Assembly: GCF_000003605.2 (NCBI RefSeq)
Contig: NW_003107091.1
Span: 348,541-360,726 of the forward strand
Direction: 5' to 3'
DNA length: 12,186 bases
From: Saccoglossus kowalevskii
Taxonomy: Eukaryota; Hemichordata; Enteropneusta; Harrimaniidae
The notes beneath the pieces are model-generated. The model did not search any database. It saw only the letters and a list, made by a program, of their open reading frames with translations, and was not told the DNA's origin. The position numbers and the translations under genes were made by a program. This document shows positions 1 to 7,927 of this stretch, one piece after another. Positions within the stretch are counted from its first letter, which is position 1, and the number at the start of each line of letters is the position of its first letter.

Positions 1-51
1 GAGTTTTGGGTCATTTTTGAAATCCCTCTCTCCTCCTTTATGTGTCACATG

Positions 52-214
52 TTAAAGGGGAACCGCTCAATCCCATGGATTGCACCAAAGAATCATGGGA
101 CACTATTGTTTATGTTGTTTACAATGTTAATCCATCTTTTGTTATCCATTGTTATTTTAATCCAGAAAATAAATTTGCTGTGAGATTAGGCTTAACTGGA
201 AGGTGCCCCTTTAA
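52..214. mobile_element. Small non-autonomous DNA element with inverted ends flanked by TTAA
   Basis: The left end at 51-64 reads gttaaaggggaacc. The right end at 202-215, reverse-complemented, reads cttaaaggggcacc, so 12 of 14 positions match. Each end carries TTAA outermost (52-55 and 211-214), followed inward by AGGGG. A TTAA duplication is the target-site signature of the piggyBac superfamily, but TTAA is also self-complementary and may simply be part of the inverted repeat. The piggyBac assignment is therefore inference. The interior has no usable open frame and holds a 7-bp stem (tcccatg 71-77 with catggga 94-100). The right half (about 125-195) is related to 10567-10650, so the core is dispersed in this genome. 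Confidence 0.5.
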
Positions 215-323
215 GTACTAGGCCAAAAAAAAACTTATCTGACCGATCTGAGGAAACATTTTTTTTTTTTTTTTCAAATTTGTGAAAACGAAGAGTATCG
301 TAAATAGCCAAGGTATATGAACT

Positions 324-428
324 TCATAGTATTCGGAACATGCCAGAGAAATACAGATCAACCCGAGGTTCAAAGTCGCCACTTATGGGGACTCTGGGGA
401 ACAAACAACGGTCCAGGATCCTTAATTT
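324..428 (-). other. Short coding-like stretch, strand ambiguous
   Basis: This is a patch of higher GC in AT-rich surroundings. On the minus strand a 34-codon frame is open between TAA (429-431) and TGA (324-326). Its composition is protein-like, with pieces such as PRVPISGDFEPRVDLYFSGM. On the plus strand an ATG at 340 opens a 30-codon basic frame (MPEKYRSTRGSKSPL...) that ends with TAG at 430-432. Both cannot be real in full. I recognise neither. It may be a fragment of an exon or of a transposon protein. Confidence 0.2.
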
Positions 429-432
429 TTAG

Positions 433-1200
433 AGGAAACGCTTTTTTAGTGGTGAGTTTTTAATATAACCGCGACCCAATATTTAATATTTTTCGGTCGG
501 TAGCTGAGGGCAACAAAAAAATGTTGTTTTTTTTGGCCTTATAGTAAGTATGAATAAAAATGGTGACTTTGAAATTATATACTTATAATGAGCTCTCACT
601 GGATAATAATATTGACCTAGGAGAATGCAGACATCAGGTGCAATAAGTGTTATATTGAATACATCGTCAAAGTTTGAGGAAAATCTTTCATTATCAAATG
701 CCAGCAAAAAAAAAAAACTTGAATCAATTTTGATTAAGTTTCATCCAACTGACATCAATATATCGTCATTATTGATCAAGTTTCAAAAATTTCAATATTA
801 ATTATTTCTTAATACAATAAGAGTATTAATAAAATTATTAATTTCTTGGTAATATTACAGACAATATGAATATCATATGATATGTCATATCTGACAGATG
901 ATTACATTGTTCATCGTCCAGTATTCAATGTATCTCAATATTAATCAAGTTTCATCCAACTTTGATTCATCTACATGCAACAGCATCATCAATATTTATC
1001 ATTTTTTTCTCCAGCTTTGAATAGTGACAATTTTCTAATATACCTTATACTAAAATATGTTTGGATATTTAGAGTACTAACAAATTTAAACTTAAGGTCC
1101 AGTTGGACTTAAAATACACCACGAATATTCACTTTTGAGATATAATTTTTGGTATGTGTTGATTCTTGGATATTTTATCTTCGTCGTCCTGTACTTCATT
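433..1200. repeat. AT-rich gene-free stretch with diverged direct repeats
   Basis: I see no convincing gene here. The 15-mer aagtttcatccaact occurs exactly at 736-750 and 947-961. Both copies sit in similar contexts, with 'gattaagtttc' or 'aatcaagtttc' before and 'catcaatat' motifs after. A third weaker piece (gatcaagtttcaaaa) lies near 774. This looks like an old, degenerate direct repeat with an offset of about 211 bp. Poly-A and poly-T runs (for example about 706-717) interrupt it. Confidence 0.4.
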
Positions 1201-1230
1201 TAGTAATTCGAACTTCCCAGTTTGCGTAAA

Positions 1231-1301
1231 ATGGGTGAGTTTCACGATTTCGACATCGAAAATGCCTTTGCTTCATTATTTGCTGAGGGACGGCCGCTTA
1301 G
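1231..1301 (+). CDS. Candidate short 5' exon (unidentified)
   Basis: ATG at 1231 is in a favourable context (aaaATGG). It opens 23 codons reading MGEFHDFDIENAFASLFAEG..., whose composition and GC content stand out from the flanks. The frame runs into a strong donor-like site: 1301 is the last exon base and GTATGT follows at 1302-1307. Read as an exon, it would end in phase 2. A competing strong donor (G|GTGAGT) lies at the ATG itself, so the segment could instead be intronic. No downstream partner exon was recognised. The protein family is unknown to me. Confidence 0.25.
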
Positions 1302-1381
1302 GTATGTGCTCTGTAACTTGCAGCACATGAACCTAAAAACGTTAGGTAATCAAACCAAAATGACGTTGTATGTTGTAAAAA

Positions 1382-1725
1382 GTATGTTCAAGGTCTTCAT
1401 TTTTTCGTAGCATAAGAACGATTTACTCCCTCGCTTTATTGTGACACCCTCAAATCAACTGATTTCCATTCCCCTCAAGAGTCAAAATGGTATGTGCCTC
1501 CATTTTACACCACGACTCGAAAAAGTCTTTTTTGCTTGACGTGTTCATTTGCCTTCAATTGCGATAACATTTTGGTTCAAATTCACGTAGATATTGCTGA
1601 GAAAACTCAAATTTTCAAATAAAGCTAATTTGCATAACATGGTTTTTGTTCTTGGTCGCCATACTGGACACTGTACGTTCAAGATCTGCATGTTCTCATA
1701 GTATAAACACGATTTTTTACCCTCG
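1382..1725 (+). repeat. Diverged direct repeat, offset about 290 bp
   Basis: The segment 1382-1433 (gtatgttcaaggtcttcat...) is repeated with changes at 1673-1725 (gtacgttcaagatctgcat...). Both end in 'actccctcg' or 'taccctcg'. Pieces further right look related too: the 'gcataacatgg...ggtcgccat' block near 1631-1662 resembles 'gcataacaatg...gttgtcgccat' near 2056-2087. This suggests two or three degenerate copies of a repeat of roughly 290-400 bp. Any short frames across 1380-1740 are probably products of this repeat rather than genes. Confidence 0.4.
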
Positions 1726-1735
1726 ATTACTAAAA

Positions 1736-2086
1736 TCAAAATATAATTGAGGTATCTATCACCGCGGTAAGTAGTTTCGACCTTTTTTGCTCGAAAGTTA
1801 AAGGCGATAAGACTAGATTCTCAAGGACGCAGGTCGTTTGAATCGGAATCGTTGTACGTCTAGAAACGTGGCTAGTTGTTTTTGGTGAATATATGACATG
1901 TTCTGTTCCAATAACAAATTTTGATATGCATAACAATTCCTTACTGAAACACTTCCTGTACTCCCTAAAATTTGACAATGTCACTAGCCCAAGATGGACT
2001 TCCTGTTCAACACGTTGTTGAATGTTCGTGTCACTGTACGTAAAAACACACTCTCGCATAACAATGCATTTGAAGGTTGTCGCCAT
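1736..2086 (-). other. Longest open frame in the window, probably not a gene
   Basis: From ATG at 2084-2086 (context AAAATGGCG) the minus strand stays open for about 116 codons, beginning MATTFKCIVMRECV, and ends with TGA at 1736-1738. A frame of this length can arise by chance in 12 kb read in six frames. It partly overlaps diverged repeat sequence, shows no recognisable domain, and has irregular composition. It begins 1 bp after the stop codon of the candidate at 2088-2267, in a different frame. I list it only because it is the longest frame. Confidence 0.15.
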
Positions 2087-2087
2087 T

Positions 2088-2267
2088 TTATTTGACAGTT
2101 TCCCACACCAGTGCCACACCACAGACAACTAAAACATTTAAACCTTTGTTGGGAAATTCACGTGCACTAAATTGCTTTTTAGAGTCCCCCATGTTTGTTC
2201 CAAAGGCTGCAGTCGCACCAGAGATAACCAGAACATTGCTTCGTTTCAAAAACGTTTCTGACCTTTG
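2088..2267 (-). CDS. Candidate terminal exon, unidentified protein
   Basis: A 59-codon frame is open on the minus strand and ends at TAA 2088-2090. It contains SGATAAFGTNMGDSKKQF and ends in a hydrophobic stretch (NVLVVCGVALVWE). A good acceptor-like sequence (ttatctctggtgcgactgcag) lies inside it, just before codons FGTNMG, so the true exon may be only the last 38 codons or so. The stop codon is embedded in AATAAA (complement at 2087-2092), as in some compact elements. It lies directly left of the TA-flanked element at 2305. I do not recognise the family. Confidence 0.25.
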   Translation of the reverse strand, partial: QRSETFLKRSNVLVISGATAAFGTNMGDSKKQFSAREFPNKGLNVLVVCGVALVWETVK

Positions 2268-2690
2268 TCATGTATTCCCCCACCAGCGTGAATTACAGCA
2301 CTAATACCGGATTCTGCCAAATTGGCCCAGGGCCGTTAAACGACAGTTCGGGTTTTTAAAAAAATAAAATGGGACCAAGAAAACGCCGATTTTTCGGCAG
2401 TTTTTTAAGGTGTTATTTTAATCTTTACCGATGCCTAAAAGTTTAGCAGTAGTCAATGACACATATATATATTCAAGAGTATTGATGTTTATTGCGACTA
2501 GCGTGAATGGGTAGCTTCGTTTTGACAATGAGCTGTTATCACAGCAAACAATGTTAAATTACTCTTCAAATGTCGCTTTCCTATCAAAATCCAAGCAAAA
2601 AGATCGTACAACATCGGCAAATCTCTTCCGTGCTGCGTTTAATAACATTAACATATTTAAAGGAGCTATGATAATTTGAACACGTTGGCA

Positions 2691-2810
2691 TCATTCATCG
2701 TTTTCATTGGTTATTAGGTTAAACCTATCAAGAACACCGTCCAGGTCAAAACATGGTTGATATTCATTTCTACAGCATCGAGTGTTGAAAATGTGATCGG
2801 AATCATTCGC
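2691..2810 (-). pseudogene. C-terminal fragment of a protein encoded by the TA-flanked element
   Basis: This 39-codon frame ends at TGA 2691-2693. It contains RCCRNEYQPCFDLDG and then GVLDRFNLITNEND. The last part aligns with GSMDQFNLFTEDSH at the end of the transposase remnant at 7117-7463, sharing G, D, F, N, L and T at matching places. Most matched codons differ in the third base (GAT/GAC, TTT/TTC, AAC/AAT, ACC/ACA), which points to protein-level conservation in the past. An acceptor-like tract (ttatttcttcataag) precedes it at the right edge. No N-terminal or catalytic region is visible in this element. The transposase tail assignment is inference from the alignment. Confidence 0.45.
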
Positions 2811-2961
2811 TTATGAAGAAATAAGTTGACATTTATTTGCATTTCATAACAATTCAACGAATTTATTTTTTTCAAGTTATTTTTAATCCCTACGATGTAA
2901 TAATCAACATTACTAAGTAATGCAGTTGGGTTCGTTTTTATTTGAAACTTCTTTTAGAATA

Positions 2962-3065
2962 CTAGTATACATCCGTTATAAAATGAAACAAAATAATTGT
3001 ATTTGGCGCACGAGGTTCATTTATGTGATTTTTTGGGAGGAAGATGTGCGGTCTACTTTTTAATC
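2962..3065 (-). other. Weak exon candidate inside the TA-flanked element
   Basis: On the minus strand a good acceptor-like sequence (cattttgttcttgcag) ends at 3066. It is followed by an open frame that includes LKSRPHIFLPKNHINEPRAP and stops at TAG 2962-2964. The phase does not fit the next candidate (2691-2810) through any good donor I can find. The frame upstream of the acceptor is built from the element's inverted end and is not protein-like. It could be another degraded piece of the element's protein, or chance. Confidence 0.2.
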
Positions 3066-3302
3066 CTGCAAGAACAAAATGTATACAATTTAATAAATTG
3101 CAATAGTGTCTTTCGTTTAGGGTGGTCCAACTGCCGATGTTGAAAATCGGCGTAGGTGGATTTTTCAATGAAAATATTAAGCCCCCTAAAATTATTTGAT
3201 GATCATTTTTTGAAAATTTGAACCGCAAATAAGGGCCCACCAGCCGTGAAACCGCCCAGGGTGATTTTTCAGATGGGCGAATTTATGGCAGAATCCGGTA
3301 TT

Positions 3303-3518
3303 TGTTCCCGGGAATCTATAATCAAGTAATACAAATGGTGTCACTATGCAATATTTTTGCTGTAACTTTACATTTACGAAACATTTAAGTACCGGTATGT
3401 CCCATAAGAAAGTTTCCCAATTTTCTTCCTAAACAAGTTTTCAACAAAATAATTCAATATGTAGGTAAAAAATACAACATATTTGAGGAAGGCGCGACAT
3501 TGCACTTTTTAACGTTAT
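3303..3518. other. No feature recognised
   Basis: This is AT-rich spacer between the TA-flanked element and the fold-back element. I see no open frame, inverted repeat or signal here that I can support. Confidence 0.5.
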
Positions 3519-3693
3519 CCGATATTATCGTCTAAAAATGTCTAAGTTAGACAAGCCTTTTTTAGGCAACTATTTGGCCAGTTTGTTTTTCTCCAATATC
3601 GACATTATCGATAATATCGATTAAAAACAATCTTTCCCAATAGTTGCCCACACATGGTTGTCTAACTTAGACTTTATTAGACGATAATATCGG
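3519..3693. mobile_element. Fold-back element with 36-bp inverted arms
   Basis: The left arm 3519-3554 starts ccgatattatcgtctaaaaa. The right arm 3658-3693 is its reverse complement with about 3 mismatches in 36. A further inverted pair lies inside (ggcaactatt near 3564-3573 and aatagttgcc near 3639-3648), so the whole unit would fold into a long hairpin of about 175 bp. The middle (3596-3622) is rich in self-complementary 'atatcgat' motifs. No coding capacity is visible. This fits a MITE or fold-back element. No target duplication is evident, so the superfamily is not assigned. Confidence 0.7.
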
Positions 3694-3733
3694 AGCAGAA
3701 CCGTAACACAAGTTAGTGATGCCAACATTTCAT

Positions 3734-3880
3734 TAGATTTTATTAGACGATAGTTATCCGATAATATTGGAGAAAAACGATCTTCCAAATAGTTGCCTAG
3801 ACATGGGTGCCTAACTTAGACTTTATTAGACATAATTAGACGATAATATCGGTCTCTTTAGGTAACTATTGGGACAGTTT
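3734..3880. mobile_element. Further partial copies of the fold-back element
   Basis: The segment 3734-3852 repeats the right-arm side of the element at 3519-3693: 'ggagaaaaacgatcttccaaatagttgcc' matches its interior, and 'cctaacttagactttattagac' matches its right arm. It again ends in cgataatatcgg (3841-3852). An inserted or duplicated 'ataattagac' lies just before the end. At about 3859-3880, 'taggtaactattgggacagtttg' matches the left interior of the first copy, taggcaactatttggccagtttg. At least three partial copies are therefore nested or recombined here. Confidence 0.6.
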
Positions 3881-4054
3881 GAGGCCTCACTAATCACTGC
3901 ATGTCCCAGAATCTATTGGGTCGCTATCGCAGATGTAAAAAGTCTCTCACCAGTTACTGAGACAAAGCCCTACTCCCCGCGAAACCCACCAGATACGAAA
4001 CCCGCTCACCGTGAAGCTACTAGTTGTTACAATAAAATAGAACTTCATGGAAAT

Positions 4055-4079
4055 ATTTTCAATTTAATATATTGAAAAT
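4055..4079. repeat. 9-bp perfect hairpin in AT-rich DNA
   Basis: The sequence attttcaat (4055-4063) pairs perfectly with attgaaaat (4071-4079) across a 7-nt loop. AATAAA lies at 4031-4036 on the plus strand just before it. I found no convincing coding exon upstream that would make this a gene 3' end. It may equally be chance in AT-rich DNA. Confidence 0.3.
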
Positions 4080-4296
4080 AACAGTCATTGCACTGCAAAA
4101 TTTTTGTTTTTCAAACCAAAAGCCCAATAAGAGTTCTATTTTCCCGAATAACAATGAATCAGTTTGTTCCATGGTATGATGTAACTGTAATAAGAGTGTA
4201 TAATAACATGAGAACAGTAACTTAAATGTGAAGAATTGACATGACCTGGTGGGTACATTTCTTGGTCACCAAAGAACCTTTTTGTGCAACATGCTA

Positions 4297-4805
4297 TTAA
4301 ATTATTGCACACTTGAAACAAGCTTTTCCATGGCTATAACTAAATTTTAGGTCGAAATTGACTTACGAAGAGGCTGCTGCCTCAGCCATATTGTTGTCAC
4401 AAACGAACTGTTCGTTATGATTTGGGATATGGCTTGTTGAACAGAAGCTTAGAGACAGTGACAAGACTTGACACTAGAACGAGACAATGATGGTTGGACA
4501 GAAATAGTTTTGAAGACATTGGAAAAATTGCAAGACTTTCTCTTTCGACCACTACCAATGTTGTTGTCAACTATCACCTTAAAATACGCCACTTGTGCTG
4601 CCGTCTCTATTTCAGGGCTGCCATCTTTTGGTCTTCCGTTCATAAAACAATCAGTGACTTTTCGGCAGTCAAATTGATTCTTCTCACACTCGCAGCCGTC
4701 ATGATGGTGATTGTGAAAACGTTTTGTAGCTGTGCAACTAAGCTCACAAACCTGTTTTGCAAATTTGTCAACGATAGTGGCAGTTGGATAATCTGGCGCT
4801 TGTTC
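4297..4805 (-). pseudogene. Decayed gene with a Cys-rich domain, related to 8406-8729
   Basis: On the minus strand a frame opens after an acceptor-like CAGTAG (about 4806-4811) and runs 118 codons to TAA 4449-4451. It begins EQAPDYPTATIVDKFAKQVC and carries a dense Cys cluster (VCELSC, GCECEK, FDCRKVTDC) with an HNHHHDG run. It ends KSCNF...SCHCL. The spacing of Cys pairs suggests a disulfide-bonded or metal-binding domain, but I do not recognise it. Near 4457 a 5-nt insertion-like duplication (ttgtc) shifts the frame. The continued frame reads SLSLSFCSTSHIPNHN, then NNMAEAAASS, a TAA, and VNFDLKFS, ending at 4297. It aligns with SLSLVESSMHAPRSHN, NNMAAAVLT and VQFDLKLS in the 8406-8729 gene. 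The frameshift and the extra stop argue for a pseudogene. If the shift is a real end, the first frame could still be a functional terminal exon. Confidence 0.5.
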
Positions 4806-4843
4806 CTACTGTAGTTTGGCCGATCTAACTTTGGAATTGAAAT

Positions 4844-4857
4844 TAGGGCTAGCCCTA
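4844..4857. repeat. 14-bp perfect palindrome
   Basis: TAGGGCTAGCCCTA is perfectly self-complementary with no loop. It lies about 40 bp upstream (in minus-strand terms) of the exon-like start at 4805. I know of no specific role. Confidence 0.4.
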
Positions 4858-5173
4858 GCACCGCTTTCTAGGAGCGACTGTCTAAATATTTAGATTCATT
4901 TGGGTAAGCCCAAGGACAACCCAATTTTCTGATGTATGTGTTGACCAATCAAATCCACTGTTATTTGGGATGGATAATAATAGTTATAGTGGATAAATAA
5001 TACAATTGAAAATGGATTTGGGCCTGGCCTAATTGGTATATAGTTCTATATAACATAAAAAAGAAGCTGCCACAAGGTATAGATCTGAGGAACCACGACT
5101 GTGCAATTATTGTCATGCTGAATATGTCAATAGGCACGTTTATCAAGCAAATACACTATGAAAAGAAACCTAC

Positions 5174-5401
5174 TTCTGACTACAGTCCCCTGTGCTGCAG
5201 GTAACCTGGAAATAAGAGGCATCCATTTATGTCTACTGGTATCATGAAATTCAAGTCGGTCATTGTCTCGTTGCCACAATATTAATCAGTCAGAGGAATT
5301 TTTAGAAATTTCAAATTTGGTGTCCTTAAACTACTTACGTTTAAACCTTGCTTGACTCTGACAGCCCTCTACACTCCTGATAATCAGGAAATAAGGTGTC
5401 C
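5174..5401 (+). repeat. Two diverged copies of a repeat of about 50 bp
   Basis: The segment 5174-5224 (ctgactacagtcccctgtgc..., ending ggaaataagaggcatcc) is repeated with changes at 5349-5401 (ttgactctgacagccctcta..., ending ggaaataaggtgtcc), 176 bp downstream. The minus strand of each copy offers an acceptor-like 'ttatttcc...cag' and a short open frame. Since the two copies give different and incompatible frames, I treat them as a dispersed repeat, not exons. The rest of 4870-5690 shows nothing I can support. Confidence 0.45.
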
Positions 5402-5718
5402 TATCAATACATTCTTCGCCATCTTAGTTACTGAAAATAAATGGCATTGTTTTTCTTTTCTGGGTGAAACGTGCAACAAGGCAACTGCCATTTCATTATC
5501 CTGTAGTAGTGTGCTCCAGAGGCCTTTGTAAAATAAAAGTCTGCTTTGAGAGAAATCAGAAACTTCAGAAACATGTAATAGTTTGATTTGTGAGAGAAAT
5601 TAATTCAGTTTTTCTTTTAGAATATTACTAATAATACTAATCTGAAAACTTGAGCTAATCTACACACTCTTTTCTGTTCTAAAGACATTTCGCACAGGAT
5701 TTTTGACTGGCCAAATGT

Positions 5719-5727
5719 TATAAAAGG
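5719..5727 (+). promoter_or_regulatory. TATA-box-like sequence
   Basis: The string tataaaagg matches the metazoan TATA-box consensus. It lies in a relatively unique stretch, with pyrimidine-A-type initiator-like sequence (tctcaatat) about 25 bp downstream. No convincing first exon follows: the ATG at 5786 opens only 17 codons. In AT-rich DNA this match is not strong evidence of a promoter. Confidence 0.15.
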
Positions 5728-6090
5728 ATGGCTGACTCTTTATCTCAATATATTTTTAGTTAGCTCTGTGTGTGTATTGTGTGAAAATGTTTTGTTTTTC
5801 TCAAACTAGTGAAGTGCATGTGTGTTTCTATCGAAAATAGGCTTTTTTGATTTTTTTTCGCTCAAAACAGACGTACGGAAAACATACTGAAGTTGCAGAC
5901 ATCCTGTCTATTGTTATAAACTGATCAGCAAACTGGGAATCAGACTGTATCTGGACTGTACAATGCAAGCCTTTGTTTTCTTAAAATGGGAGTCAAAAGT
6001 GACATTTTTTAAATTTATTAATAAACAAGTCATTATCAATGACACATCCCCGTTCCGTTCATATTTGAGTGACATATTCATTCAAAGCAG

Positions 6091-7043
6091 ATCATTACCG
6101 AAATGCACGTGCATATGTACAACACATTGTACTAAATCTGAACAAAATCCATCCATATATGACTGAGATTTGGTTCCGGAATTGTGAAAATACGTGATTT
6201 TGATGCATTTTCGGCCTTAAAATGGCCATCATTCAGCTATTGTTAAGCGGATCATGAAACAAATGCACATATCTATTTGTGACATGATGTACCATGTGTG
6301 CGTGAAGTTTGAACTTGATCAATCCAGACATGTCTTGGATATGGATCCAGAACTGAATTCTTCAAAACAAAATGGCCGCCAGTCGGCCATTTCGAACTTG
6401 ATCCGAAAAAAAAAAAAATGACGTGCATCAAGGTCCTATTATGTTTAATGTATGTATCAAATTTGAACAAAATCCGTCCATGCATAACTAAGATCTGGGT
6501 TCGGAATGGTGAAAATGTGCGATTTTAATGCATTTTCGGCCTTAAAGCGGCCGCCATTTGACTATCGTTAATGAAATCATGTAACAAATGCACATACATA
6601 TTTGTGACATGATGTCCCTTGTGTGTGTGAAGTTTGAACTTGATCAATCCAGACATGTCTCGGATACGGATCCGGAACTGAATTCTTTAAAACAAAATGG
6701 CCGCCAGTCGGCCATTTCGAACTTGATCCGAAAAAAAAATGACGTGCATCAAGGTCCTATTATGTTTAATGTATGTACCAAATTTGAACAAAATCCGTCC
6801 ATGCATAACTGAGATCCGGGTTCCGGAATGGTGAAAATGTGCGATTTCATGCATTATTTCGGCCTTAAAATGGCCGCTATTCCGCTATAGTTAATCGGAT
6901 CATGAAAAAAATGCATATAATGTGTGATGTATGAGTGAAGTTTGAACTTAATCAGTATATGCATGTTCGAGATACAGGTGATCACGGACGCACACAGGGC
7001 AAAACATAAGTCCCCGTTTTCAGACTACGTCCGAACGGGGACT
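6091..7043 (+). repeat. Tandem array of nearly three copies of a unit of about 320 bp
   Basis: Shared landmarks recur at 314-325 bp spacing. These are 'acgtgcat' at about 6106, 6421 and 6742; 'tgaacaaaatcc' just after 6136, 6461 and 6782; 'gtttgaacttgatcaatcca' at 6307 and 6632; and 'ttcggccttaaa' after each. Each full unit contains a self-complementary box atggccgccagtcggccat (6372-6390 and 6697-6715). The second and third units are more alike than the first, so the latest duplication was recent. The third unit is truncated and merges into a terminal block ending in the hairpin at 7009-7043. Short frames inside this array merely follow the repeat. The unit style resembles dispersed repeats I associate with mollusc genomes, which is unverified. 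Confidence 0.8.
7009..7043. repeat. GC-rich 10-bp perfect hairpin ending the repeat
   Basis: The stem agtccccgtt (7009-7018) pairs perfectly with aacggggact (7034-7043) around a 15-nt loop. It closes the 6091-7043 repeat and is preceded by 'cggacgcacaca'. A poly-T run follows at about 7051-7060. A GC-rich hairpin near the 3' end occurs in several non-autonomous elements, including Helitron-like ones. 'CTAA' followed by T overlaps the stem here, but normal Helitrons place the hairpin about 10 nt before that terminus. The family is therefore left open. Confidence 0.6.
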
Positions 7044-7116
7044 AATTACAGTTTTTTTTTTCTACTCAAGATTTCTGTCGTTTTAATAAGTTCATTGAAT
7101 AATGCGATTTGTACAG

Positions 7117-7463
7117 TTATTGGTACACTAGATGAGAATCTTCTGTGAACAAATTGAACTGGTCCATTGATCCAGCATCTGTCAGACGTCTATTAATGTC
7201 CCTGCCATATTGTTCCGAATACCAAAACAGCAACATTGCCAGCTAAGTTGCTGACTTGTTTCAAAAATAGCCGAAATGCTGTGACATTGTCTAATTGGTG
7301 ATGGGAATTGCCAAGTCAGTGTACACAAGAGGGTGACTTGTTTGGCATCAAGCATCTCGCGTAGAACGGGTTTGGTGAAATTACCATGATGAAAACCAGA
7401 ATTGTCCATCACAACAGTGTCGCCTTCTCCACAATAAACAGCTGACCATCTACTATTCTTCAT
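7117..7463 (-). pseudogene. DDE transposase remnant, IS630/Tc1/mariner-like
   Basis: The minus strand reads from MKNSRWSAVYCGEG through GDTVVMDNSGFHHGNF and KPVLREMLDAKQVTLLCT. The block VVMDNSGFHHG followed by about 25 residues and a hydrophobic VTLL strand matches the second-aspartate region of DDE_3-type (IS630/Tc1/mariner) transposases. The D of MDN would be the catalytic residue. After about 7340 the likely frame shifts. The new frame carries an HFGYF block where the family has the N-P-x-E...F segment, but the catalytic Glu is not preserved. It is interrupted by TAG, TGA and TAG. It then reads MLLFWYSEQYGRDIN and ends DQFNLFTEDSHLVYQ at TAA 7117-7119. The N-terminal DNA-binding domain and first catalytic Asp are not visible upstream. 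The frameshift and three stops make it non-functional. Confidence 0.65.
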
Positions 7464-7481
7464 TCAGTGCCTGTATAGTAC

Positions 7482-7915
7482 TGATCGACCTCCCAGTCCT
7501 ATTGGCTAAATATCGCAGCGAAAATCCTTAGAATTTTGCATTGTGAAATTATTAAAATAGTCGTGAAAAAAATTTACGCAAGTTTCACAGATAACACTTT
7601 ATTGGACAACGCAATATACATGTAATAATAAACATAAACACAAACTTGTGCACAAAACTTCAACAGATAGAACGTTCCATTATAAATTGGGGGTTATATT
7701 GCCGCTTATATTTTGATATCTCATACATTGTAACATATTGTAATGTACACGGAATATATAAATACATTGAAATTGGGGGTGTAATCCTTGATCTGATTTC
7801 GAGAACACTTGACTTGTGTGTGCTCCTCGTAATCAGTGTGACGTCTCCTTTTGGTGTTAGTTTGATCCAAGGGGGTCAAGTAAGAAACGATCTTCAGAAT
7901 CGTACACCAAAGCAG
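7482..7915. other. Spacer between the two inverted transposase-tail copies
   Basis: This AT-rich stretch contains a plus-strand frame ending at 7927 with no recognisable domain. It also has short imperfect inverted motifs (tgtgaaa near 7543 and tttcaca near 7582). I find no further homology between the left and right sides of this spacer beyond the terminal copies, and no supported gene. Confidence 0.3.
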
Positions 7916-7927
7916 TCAGCAACTTAG

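Larger units (their letters stand above)
2305..3300. mobile_element. TA-flanked DNA transposon with 17-bp perfect terminal inverted repeats
   Basis: The sequence aataccggattctgcca at 2303-2319 is exactly reverse-complemented at 3286-3302. The identity continues inward with small indels (aattggccca at the left, aattcgccca at the right). If TA (2305-2306 and 3299-3300) is the duplicated target, the element is 2307-3298, 992 bp, with ends CCGGATTCTGCCA. A second pair of inverted sequences lies inside: acgccgatttttcggcag at 2383-2400 and ctgccgatgttgaaaatcggcgt at 3131-3153. The inverted ends therefore extend about 100-150 bp. TA target duplication is the hallmark of the IS630/Tc1/mariner superfamily. 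The minus-strand frame at 2691-2810 supports that placement. No full transposase is present, so it is a deleted or decayed copy. Confidence 0.75.

Noticed and set aside
4494-4814. Plus-strand frame of 106 codons
   Set aside because: It is antisense to the Cys-rich minus-strand frame, which has the far more protein-like composition and splice context.
5165-5220. Minus-strand micro-exon reading VTCSTGDCSQK
   Set aside because: The segment is one of two diverged repeat copies, and the second copy (5349-5401) gives an incompatible frame.
6273-6812. Open frames on both strands
   Set aside because: They are contained in the tandem repeat of about 320 bp and follow its copies. No protein domain is visible.
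7009-7048. Helitron 3' terminus (hairpin plus CTAA then T)
   Set aside because: The CTAA overlaps the stem instead of lying about 10 nt after it, and no matching 5' TC end was found.
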